Below, piece after piece: positions 57,563 through 64,000 of a stretch of DNA of 64,000 nucleotides. The number at the start of each line of letters is the position of its first letter. The stretch's first letter is position 1. The notes below the pieces were generated by a model. That model was not told the origin of the DNA and did no database searches. It saw nothing but the letters and a program-made list of their open reading frames with translations. Made by a program: the position numbers and the translations under genes. This DNA comes from Mesorhizobium plurifarium (GTDB lineage: Bacteria > Pseudomonadota > Alphaproteobacteria > Rhizobiales > Rhizobiaceae): NCBI GenBank assembly GCA_000824785.1, contig CCNB01000044.1:1-64000 (forward strand). The letters run 5' to 3'.

Positions 57563-58389
57563 GTTGCTGCCTCCTGCCGGCGCCAGATATCGAGCACCGC
57601 GGCAACGATTGCTTCAGGTGCATCTTCCTGAACGAGGTGCTTCGCATTGGGGATGACCGTGAATGACGCGCTTGGAATGCGCCTTGCGAGTTCCTGCCCG
57701 TCCTTCAACGGGATGAACTCGTCTTCAGCACCCCACAGGATCGTCACAGGGCAGCGGATCTCGCTATAGCGCCATTCGACCTCTTCGCTATATTTGTCAT
57801 CCATTTGAGTGATCTGGCGCCAGAATGCCTTTTGCCCCCCATCGCCGAGCCAGGGATCGAGATAGAGCCGCATTTCCCCCTCATCCAACCTGCGCTTGAC
57901 AGCCGCACCGACATACGCGCGCAGTATGGCTTCGTGCACATAGGCAGGCAGTCGGGTGAACACATCTCGATGCGCCCTCGCCGCCTGCACCAGGGCTGAA
58001 CCTTGCGGGCTGATCGCGACTGGGTCGATCAATACGAGGCTGCGGTAATTGATGCCGTCAAGCAGGTGAGCGCGCAGCGCCACCGAGCCACCGAAGTCAT
58101 GCGCCACGACGTCCGACCGCTCGGCGCCCCAGTGCTTCACAAGGGTCGCGAACAATCGGTTCTGGGCGCCATGTAGAACATCGGCCTCGGGTTTAGCCGA
58201 GCGCCCATAGCCGAGCATGTCGTAGTAGAAGACCCGCCGATGACGCGCGAGCCATGGTGCGATCCGCCGCCATTCGATCGAAGAGAAGGGCGAGCCATGC
58301 ATGACCACCGCAGGCGGACCTTCGCCAATGACGCCCCACGCGATCGCGTTGCCTTCGAAGTCGAACTGCTCAGGCATCTGCCAATCCAT
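57559..58389 (-). CDS. alpha/beta hydrolase
   Basis: The ATG at 58389 follows TAGGAGAAAAG and gives 276 residues. Features are VVMHGSPFSSIEWRRI near residue 30, YDMLGYGRS near 58, a nucleophile elbow VAHDFGGSVAL near 95 with Asp, WGAEDEFIPL near 217 and a His in NAKHLVQED near 248. Asp in the elbow points to an epoxide hydrolase or haloalkane dehalogenase-like enzyme. No EcfG motif was found upstream; it follows the deaminase remnant and may be the relic of a catabolic cluster. Confidence 0.87.
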   Translation of the reverse strand: MDWQMPEQFDFEGNAIAWGVIGEGPPAVVMHGSPFSSIEWRRIAPWLARHRRVFYYDMLGYGRSAKPEADVLHGAQNRLFATLVKHWGAERSDVVAHDFGGSVALRAHLLDGINYRSLVLIDPVAISPQGSALVQAARAHRDVFTRLPAYVHEAILRAYVGAAVKRRLDEGEMRLYLDPWLGDGGQKAFWRQITQMDDKYSEEVEWRYSEIRCPVTILWGAEDEFIPLKDGQELARRIPSASFTVIPNAKHLVQEDAPEAIVAAVLDIWRRQEAAT

Positions 58390-58492
58390 GGCTTTTCTCC
58401 TAGTCAGTTTTTTCACCGGGATCGAAATGGTCGCCCTTTCCGGGTGGACCCAGCCTGCGATCACGAAAGGTAACGAGTGCAGGCAGCGCACT

Positions 58493-58820
58493 TCAAAAGA
58501 ATGTCTCGACCGCTCCGACGACGTTGTAGTTTTCGTCAATCTCGTAGATCAGGCGCCATTTGTCGAAAGTCGTGCACGGATGTGATGGGCTCAGCGCAAC
58601 CATGTCGCCGACTTTCAACCCGTGCCCGACCGGCACCTTAACGGTCGTATGCTGATCGTTGATCATCGCAATCTCGTAGGCGCCTGCATCGAGAAGCCGG
58701 GAGCAAACTCCTTCTTGTGCGGTCTTCAGGATCACCGGCGGTCCGGCATCATGGCCGAAGTCCCGCTGACCCGCACCCAAGACAATTCGATCCAGTTCGG
58801 GAGTTGAAAGGACGTGACAC
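58493..58820 (-). pseudogene. D-amino-acid deaminase-like gene, C-terminal remnant
   Basis: The open frame (to 59014) reads as the end of a DSD1 / D-serine dehydratase-like PLP enzyme: TPELDRIVLGAGQRDFGHDA, then VKVPVGHGLKVGDMVALSPS and HPCTTFDKWRLIYEIDENYN before the stop. In full-length members (about 400 residues) this is the C-terminal beta domain with metal-binding His and Cys. Upstream of about 58820 the frame shows no similarity and the PLP barrel is missing, so the gene has lost its first two thirds. Confidence 0.7.
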
Positions 58821-58985
58821 CAAATCTCCAATGCCGGTTCGAAGGAGTTGCACCGCAAGCATTTTGGAGCGACTGCTGGAAAAGGCATCGCAAACGAAAG
58901 CTGCCTAAGCGCGCGCCATCTTGGCAGTGCAGGATGATGAGTAGCCGGCCCGCTTATCATGGTGACACAGGATTTGAGGGCCGGA

Positions 58986-59201
58986 CTACCCAGCAGGGCC
59001 AAGTTTATCCCCACCTACCCTTTCAAGCTCTATCGATATCTGACCAGGGTCGATTATGCCGCGCCTGAAAAGGTTCATCACCTTGACGGCTATCTGTTCG
59101 CGCTCGTCCGTGCGCGCGATCTTATGCTTTGTGCAGTAATCGCTCACAGCCTTGGAAAGGATTGCGACCTCTGCGGGTTCCGCTACACCGTGCCCTAACA
59201 T
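58986..59201 (-). CDS. small conserved hypothetical protein
   Basis: The ATG at 59201 follows AGAGGCTGG and gives 71 residues; a more distal start is possible. The core LSKAVSDYCTKHKIARTDER and KVMNLFRRGIIDPGQISIEL is a helical motif I recognise from many small rhizobial proteins without an assigned role. It is soluble and acidic-to-neutral. Its neighbourhood is gene-poor and partly decayed. Confidence 0.65.
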   Translation of the reverse strand: MLGHGVAEPAEVAILSKAVSDYCTKHKIARTDEREQIAVKVMNLFRRGIIDPGQISIELERVGGDKLGPAG

Positions 59202-59655
59202 TCCAGCCTCTGTTCGGAACGGGACGACCTTAAGACGATACACCCAAAAAAAGTCAGCTTCGAGTCAATTTGCTCGGATCGAGGGCCAAGGCAGGGGGAC
59301 GGAGCCGGACGACTGCTGCCCGGCAGGACAAGCGCCACGCTGTGGTGAACCGCACCCCCACACAGCCGTCCAGCGCCACCCAACCCCAGCACAAGGTTGC
59401 AGTTTAGATGGCCGCCTTGCGATCCCAGCCAACGGTACCATCGGCCTTGAGCAAGGAACTCCTGCTGCGCGGAGCTGCCGGAGCTGATGCGTTTTCGGAC
59501 AACCCGCGTGCTGCTCGACGAGATCGCCGCGGCCGTCTCTTCCGGAAAGCGCTGGCATCGCCCCACGATGTTTCCGGCATGCCAGCTGAACCGATCTGCC
59601 GACAAATCGCGGATCGTCGTCGAGATCGAAGGCGAAGGCTCGACGTATGGCCGCG
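59202..59655. other. gene-poor interval
   Basis: No gene here is convincing. A plus-strand frame from 59487 to 59819 has GC-rich third positions and a plausible start (FRTTRVLLDEIAAAVSSGKR), but it runs antisense into the esterase gene and I do not recognise it. It could be the broken 5' end of a lost gene. No EcfG motif or terminator was seen. Confidence 0.4.
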
Positions 59656-60504
59656 CTACAGTGGTTGGTCCAGACCTCGCCCGCGCCCCACAGTCTTGGT
59701 CAACAGCGCCGCCGCCTGGGTTCCGGCCAAGCCAATGTCTCGGATGCTGCTCATGTGATTGGCCGCAACAAGGTTGGTTTGGGAAGCGCTTAGTCCTTGC
59801 TGTTTTAGACTATCTGTGAAGGTCGCGGCCCCGCGATGGAATGGCAGAGTTTCGTCGGCCCCGACCGCGACCTCGACCAGCACAGAGGGATCGAAGCGAT
59901 GATTGATTGGTGAGTATCGCCTAACCTCTTCGTCGGTAATCGCGATCTCATTGGCGAGAAACGAAGTCTGTAACGGCTTCAAATCGTAAATACCGCCCAA
60001 CAGGAGCGCGCCTTTGATACCCGATGACCGGCTGTCGTCGTCGAAGAGCATCGTCGCGAGATGTGCGCCGGCCGAATGGCCGCTAACGGTCAACTTGCCG
60101 GGGTCGCCGCCGCGGCTCGCGATGTGTTCATCAACCCATCGCCTGGCGCGGCGAACTTGGTCGACGATAGTTGCCATCCTCACCGCCGGCATCAGCGCGT
60201 AGCCCAGGAGGACCGCAATCGCCCCTGCGTTGGTTACAGTCTCGGCGACATAGGAATAGTCGCTTTTCGAGAACATGCGCCAGTAACCGCCGTGAATGAA
60301 GATATGCACCGGCAGCCGATCGCGTCTGCCTTCCGGGAAAAACAAGTCAAGGGTTTCGCTGCGGTCGGCTCCATAAGCCACATCGGCGACCATCGGGATT
60401 TTCGCCCTCGTCTCCGCGCTTCTGCGGCGGATCTCGTCCACTATGTCGTCGAACTCGGGGACGTGGTCGCGGGTGCGGAATGGATCTTTTGCCATCTCAC
60501 TCAT
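59656..60504 (-). CDS. arylformamidase-like alpha/beta hydrolase
   Basis: The 282-residue protein has the oxyanion motif HIFIHGGYWRMFSKSDYSY near residue 67 and the nucleophile in VSGHSAGAHLATML near 140, with an acid in VGADETLPF near 215 and a His in AANHMSSI near 250. HGGYW and GHSAGAH are typical of eukaryote-like kynurenine formamidases and related carboxylesterases. Its ATG overlaps the aldehyde dehydrogenase stop by one base, so it is the third gene of the catabolic operon. It may hydrolyse an ester or amide that feeds the two dehydrogenases. Confidence 0.87.
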   Translation of the reverse strand: MSEMAKDPFRTRDHVPEFDDIVDEIRRRSAETRAKIPMVADVAYGADRSETLDLFFPEGRRDRLPVHIFIHGGYWRMFSKSDYSYVAETVTNAGAIAVLLGYALMPAVRMATIVDQVRRARRWVDEHIASRGGDPGKLTVSGHSAGAHLATMLFDDDSRSSGIKGALLLGGIYDLKPLQTSFLANEIAITDEEVRRYSPINHRFDPSVLVEVAVGADETLPFHRGAATFTDSLKQQGLSASQTNLVAANHMSSIRDIGLAGTQAAALLTKTVGRGRGLDQPL

Positions 60505-61991
60505 CAGATCGTCACGGCGATGTATTTCGCCTCCATGAACTCGGCTATTCCGTGCTTCTGGCCGCCCTCGCGCCCAAGCCCGCTCTGCTTGACCCCGCCG
60601 AACGGCGCGGCAGGGTCGGACATCAGACCGCGGTTGAGCGCAATCATGCCGGACTCGATCTTCGATGCCATGCGCATGCCCTTCGCGAGGTCGCGGGTGT
60701 AGATATAGGCGGCAAGGCCGTACTCGGTATCGTTCGCCTTTGCGATAACCTCGGCCTCTTGTTCGAAGCGGCTCACCGGTGCCACGGGGCCGAATATCTC
60801 CTCGTGAGCCATGGCAGCGTCGGCCGGCACGTCGCTCAACACCGTTGGCGGGTAGAAAAATCCCCTGCCTTCAGCGATCGTGCCGCCGCACAGGATCTTC
60901 GCGCCACGGGCAACCGCGTCCTGAACCAGCCGGTCGATCTTGTCCACAGCCTTCCTGGTAATCATCGGCCCGCATTCGGTCTCCGTGTCAGTGCCCGGGC
61001 CGACGGTCAGCGCCGCCATGCGCTTGCGCAGGCCTTCGACGAACGCATCATGAATGCCTGCCTGCGCGTAGAGCCTGTTCGCCGCCGTGCAGGCTTCGCC
61101 GGCGTTGCGCATCTTGGCGATCATCGCGCCGTCGAGCGCCGCCTCAAGATCGGCATCGTCGAGCACGATGAACGGCGCGTTGCCGCCAAGTTCCATCGAG
61201 CAGGAAATGACGTGTTTCGCCGCCTCGGCGAGAAGCGTGCGACCAACGCCGGTCGAGCCGGTGAAGGACAACTTCCGCACTCGCGGATCGGCCAGCATGG
61301 CTGCTGTTACCGGCCCCGGGTTCGAGGTGGTGATGACGTTGACGACGCCGGGCGGCACGCCGGCTTCCTCATAGAGGGCGGCAAGCGCATAGGCTGTCAG
61401 CGGCGTCTCGCTGGCCGGCTTCAGAATGACGGTGCACCCCGCGGCAAGCGCCGGCGCGATCTTGCGCGTGGCCATCGCCGCCGGGAAATTCCACGGCGTT
61501 ATCAGAACGCAAATGCCGATGGGCTGGTAGTCGACCACGATCCGGTTCGTGCCCGACGGGGCAAGGCCGAACTCGCCGCTGATGCGAACCGCTTCCTCCG
61601 CGTTCCAACGGAAGAACTCGGCCGCGTAGGCGACTTCGCCGCGCGCGTCGCGCAGGGCCTTGCCGTTCTCCAGCGAAATCAACGCGGCCAAGGTCTCGGC
61701 ACGTTCGCTCATCAGCTCGAAGCAGCGCCTCAGGATCTCCGACCGCTTGCGTGGCGGTGTTTCACGCCAGCCCGATGCTGCCGCTGCGGCCGCCTCCACC
61801 GCCGCCGCGGCGTCTGCGAGCGTTGCGTCCGGAACCGCGGCGATCACAGCCTCCGTCGATGGGTCGACCACTTCGATGACGCGGCCGTCGGAGGAGGGTC
61901 GCCACTTCCCGCCGATGTAAAGGCCTTGCGAGAACGGGATGTATTCGGACATGTCGGAATCCTGATCGACTATTAGGTGGGAAACGTTCAT
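60504..61991 (-). CDS. gabD: NAD(P)-dependent succinate-semialdehyde dehydrogenase
   Basis: Starts at 61991 (after AGGAAGGAG) or 61952 (after CAGGA); the first gives 495 residues. The aldehyde dehydrogenase elements are VLITPWNFPAAMATRKIAPA near 155, FTGSTGVGRTLL near 235, the general base Glu in SMELGGNAP near 262 and the catalytic Cys in GEACTAANR near 297. KPASETPLTAYALAAL and the C-terminal FGGVKQSGLGREGG fit the GabD group. It would oxidise succinate semialdehyde (or a similar aldehyde) formed by the Fe-dependent alcohol dehydrogenase upstream. Confidence 0.88.
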   Translation of the reverse strand: MNVSHLIVDQDSDMSEYIPFSQGLYIGGKWRPSSDGRVIEVVDPSTEAVIAAVPDATLADAAAAVEAAAAAASGWRETPPRKRSEILRRCFELMSERAETLAALISLENGKALRDARGEVAYAAEFFRWNAEEAVRISGEFGLAPSGTNRIVVDYQPIGICVLITPWNFPAAMATRKIAPALAAGCTVILKPASETPLTAYALAALYEEAGVPPGVVNVITTSNPGPVTAAMLADPRVRKLSFTGSTGVGRTLLAEAAKHVISCSMELGGNAPFIVLDDADLEAALDGAMIAKMRNAGEACTAANRLYAQAGIHDAFVEGLRKRMAALTVGPGTDTETECGPMITRKAVDKIDRLVQDAVARGAKILCGGTIAEGRGFFYPPTVLSDVPADAAMAHEEIFGPVAPVSRFEQEAEVIAKANDTEYGLAAYIYTRDLAKGMRMASKIESGMIALNRGLMSDPAAPFGGVKQSGLGREGGQKHGIAEFMEAKYIAVTI

Positions 61992-62009
61992 TGGAATCGG
62001 GCTCCTTCC

Positions 62010-63236
62010 TCACATCGTCGCGACCGACATGTCGCCGCTATGAGCAGCTCTGACCAGGCGCTGCATCGCGGGCAGGTCGAAGGAGCGGGGATTGTTCTTG
62101 ATCAGCCGGTCGATGCCGAGCGCCTGTTCAGCGGTCCAGTCGATCTTGTCTTCGGGAAGACCGAGGTCAGCCAGCGTCCGGGTGATGCCGATGGCGTTGA
62201 ACAGTCGCGCGACTTCCGCGATTGTGGCATCGGCCAGCTGACCGGCATCGCGGTCATGGCGCGGCAGGCCAAGCGCAATGCCGATTTCTGCGATCTCGGA
62301 GGTTGCCGCGGGCAGATTGTAGCGCATCACATAGGGAAGCATCGTCGCGACGCCCAGACCATGCGGCGTGTGGGTGAGCGCGCCGACCGGATACTGCACG
62401 GCATGCGCAGCCGCCGTTCCCGCTGTGCCGAAGGCGCAGCCGGCGGCCAACGCTCCCATCATGACATCCGCGCGTGCGTCCTCGTTCGACCCGTCGCGAT
62501 AGGCTGCTTCGAGGCTGCGGCCCAGGAGCCTGATCGCCAGAAGGGCGAAATGATCGGTCAGCGCGCTCTTGCCGACGAAGACATGGCGTTGCGGCAGATC
62601 GGCATCCGCACCGCGTTTTGCGGCGGTGAAAGCTTCGATCGCATGGGTCAGCGCGTCGGCGCCGGCGATGGCGGTCAGTGATGGGGGACAACTCGCTGTC
62701 AGGTCCGGGTCGCACAGCGCAACCGCGGCGATGAGATGCGGGCTGGAGATGCCGACCTTGAGCGTCCGCTCCGGATCCGAGATCACCGCTACGGGAGTGA
62801 CTTCGGAGCCGGTGCCGGCCGTGGTCGGCACCGCGATAAGGGGAAGGGTAGGGCCCGGCACCCTGAACTCGCCATAGTAATCCTGGAGCTTGCCGCCATG
62901 GCTGATGAGCAGCCCGGCGCATTTGGCCATATCGAGGCAACTGCCGCCGCCAACGCCGATCACCATGTCCGGCCTGAATCCCTTCGTCTCGGCGATGCAC
63001 GCGCCGACGCTGTCGCGCGGCACGTCCGGCAAGGTGCGATCATAGACGAGCGTGTCGATCCCGGCAGCCTTCAGCCCATCGAGCATCTCGATGAACTCAG
63101 GCGTGCCGGCGAGCCGTTCGTCGGTGCAGATGAACGCGCGCCGGCCATATCGGCCGGCAATGGCGGGCAGCGCATGGCGCTGACCTTTGCCGAAGAGAAT
63201 TTCGCGCGGCAGGCGCGCGGCTGCAAAAAGGGTCAT
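62010..63236 (-). CDS. iron-containing alcohol dehydrogenase
   Basis: The 408-residue protein is a type III (Fe-dependent) alcohol dehydrogenase: FGKGQRHALPAIAGRYGRRA near the start, the nucleotide site VIGVGGGSCLDMAKCAG near 92, VPTTAGTGSEVTPVAV near 137, and the metal ligands in DALTHAIEAF near 195 and HTPHGLGVATMLPYV near 275. With the semialdehyde dehydrogenase it could convert 4-hydroxybutyrate to succinate; other hydroxyacids are possible. It is the first gene of the operon divergent from the GntR regulator. Confidence 0.9.
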   Translation of the reverse strand: MTLFAAARLPREILFGKGQRHALPAIAGRYGRRAFICTDERLAGTPEFIEMLDGLKAAGIDTLVYDRTLPDVPRDSVGACIAETKGFRPDMVIGVGGGSCLDMAKCAGLLISHGGKLQDYYGEFRVPGPTLPLIAVPTTAGTGSEVTPVAVISDPERTLKVGISSPHLIAAVALCDPDLTASCPPSLTAIAGADALTHAIEAFTAAKRGADADLPQRHVFVGKSALTDHFALLAIRLLGRSLEAAYRDGSNEDARADVMMGALAAGCAFGTAGTAAAHAVQYPVGALTHTPHGLGVATMLPYVMRYNLPAATSEIAEIGIALGLPRHDRDAGQLADATIAEVARLFNAIGITRTLADLGLPEDKIDWTAEQALGIDRLIKNNPRSFDLPAMQRLVRAAHSGDMSVATM

Positions 63237-63395
63237 GGACTGAGATCTTTCGAAAGAGACTGATGGAAAAGTGTCGTGTTCATCGGTGGGGCCGCCTTCA
63301 GTTCGGAGGCCGGTGCGTGTCGGCTTTGGTGCCCACGTCGTTGAATGCAGGCGGTAGGGTCCTAGCCCATTCGTTCATATCCTCTATAAAATCGT

Positions 63396-63409
63396 ATAGG
63401 ATATCCTAT
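63396..63409. promoter_or_regulatory. candidate GntR operator
   Basis: ATAGGATATCCTAT is a perfect 14-base palindrome in the space between the divergent alcohol dehydrogenase and GntR genes. FCD-type GntR proteins bind such short AT-rich dyads near their own gene, so this is the likely operator for both directions. Confidence 0.7.
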
Positions 63410-63460
63410 TGAATTGGCCGGAGCATCATGTTAGGGCTTGCTCCTGTCAAGAGGTAACCG

Positions 63461-64000
63461 ATGGAAAATCCCGACCTGACGGTTGACACCGAAGCCCGCT
63501 CAAGCGGCCGCATCCAGCGCGCCAACAGCTTGGCGGGCGATGTCTACGAAGCAATCTTCGCGCAATTGATGTCGCTGAAGATTCCGCCGGGATCACGCAT
63601 TACCGTCGATAATCTTGTCAGGGAATTCGACGTCTCGCACACGCCTATCCGCGAAGCGCTCGGGCGGCTGGAAGGCGAGGGCCTGGTCGTAAAGACCCAT
63701 TTGATCGGCTATCGCGCGGCCCCGCAAATCACGCGACGCCGGTTCGATGAGCTTTATGAGCTTCGCCTTCTGTTGGAGCCCGCTGCCGCCGCCAAGGCTA
63801 CGGCGGCACTGGATGAAGAGCGTCTCGCGGTCTTGCAGGAAGCGGCGGGCGTCATGGCCCGGCGGGTGGGGAAGGACGAGCGCCTGCGCTATTCCAACTT
63901 CGCGCGGCAGGACGCGATCTTTCACGACAAGATCATGGAGCTCGCGCAGAACGAGCTCATTCGCGAGACGCTGAACCATCAGCATACCCACTTCCATATC
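63461..64000 (+). CDS. GntR family transcriptional regulator, FCD type (partial)
   Basis: The gene starts at ATG 63461 after GAGG and continues past the right edge; 180 residues are visible. Residues 25-90 form the winged helix with DVYEAIFAQLMSLKIPPGSR and FDVSHTPIREALGRLEGEGL, a classic GntR recognition motif. The following part, DELYELRLLLEPAAAAKATA and FARQDAIFHDKIMELAQNEL, is the FCD ligand-binding domain with a metal-binding Asp/His set. It probably represses the divergent dehydrogenase operon and responds to its substrate. Confidence 0.9.
   Translation, partial: MENPDLTVDTEARSSGRIQRANSLAGDVYEAIFAQLMSLKIPPGSRITVDNLVREFDVSHTPIREALGRLEGEGLVVKTHLIGYRAAPQITRRRFDELYELRLLLEPAAAAKATAALDEERLAVLQEAAGVMARRVGKDERLRYSNFARQDAIFHDKIMELAQNELIRETLNHQHTHFHI

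Noticed and set aside
1..64000. tRNA, rRNA, CRISPR arrays, insertion sequences, origin of replication
   Set aside because: I looked for cloverleaf-like genes, spaced repeats, transposases and terminal inverted repeats and saw none; subtle RNAs cannot be excluded by eye.

Overview
The window is high-GC DNA from an alphaproteobacterium. Its protein families and gene style (DUF768-like and DUF3309 proteins, HWE-type histidine kinase, EcfG-type promoters, CoxMNOP-like oxidase, many ATGA start/stop overlaps) fit Hyphomicrobiales (rhizobia), most like Mesorhizobium or a close relative. That placement is inference from gene content; there is no rRNA or tRNA gene here to anchor it, and I saw no CRISPR array, insertion sequence or phage.

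The dominant theme is the general stress response. Upstream of more than twenty transcription units I read the alphaproteobacterial EcfG/RpoE2 promoter pattern: GGAAC, 16-17 bases, then NNTT (usually NGTT). Two sites match the full consensus with CGTT (6815-6839 and 44524-44549). Several are arranged as divergent pairs. An ECF sigma factor resembling EcfG lies at 18266-18850, has such a promoter itself, and is followed on the opposite strand by a 58-aa NepR-like protein.

Layout. 1-9239: stress accessory genes (ClpP-like protease, small hydrophilic proteins, alpha/beta hydrolase, RocB-like peptidase, an atypical NRAMP-like transporter operon with two PRC-barrel proteins, and a holin-like/DUF3618 envelope operon). 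9435-18137: SDR oxidoreductase, YihY membrane protein, CheB protein, a CheB-CheR-PAS-HWE kinase fusion, response regulator, second NRAMP-like transporter. 18199-19430: sigma factor, NepR-like protein and a small stress protein.

19494-27947 and 34733-43926 (all minus strand) are two halves of one large glycan or sugar-inositol locus: inositol-phosphate synthase, histidine phosphatase, nucleotidyltransferase, two methyltransferases, a GNAT-like protein, a glycoside-hydrolase-like protein whose barrel looks circularly permuted, two GT4 and four CgeB-like glycosyltransferases, three sugar-nucleotide SDR enzymes and a B12-binding radical SAM protein. Both halves start behind EcfG-type promoters, and neither encodes a flippase, polymerase or exporter. 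Between them on the plus strand (28150-34448) sits a cytochrome c / cytochrome oxidase operon whose subunit I keeps all metal ligands but lacks the key D- and K-channel residues.

43961-57562 is a dense run of small stress genes plus a TPP-dependent oxidase, an epoxide-hydrolase-like enzyme, a DUF4142/GSP17M operon and a YdeP-type molybdoenzyme, mostly with EcfG-type promoters. 57559-64000 leaves the stress region: hydrolase, a decayed deaminase gene, and a catabolic operon (Fe-ADH, semialdehyde dehydrogenase, esterase) divergent from a GntR regulator with a palindromic operator between them.

A plausible reading is that stress activates the sigma factor, which turns on protection proteins, metal transport, an alternative respiratory branch and synthesis of an inositol-linked glycoside. 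The product of the glycan locus is unknown.
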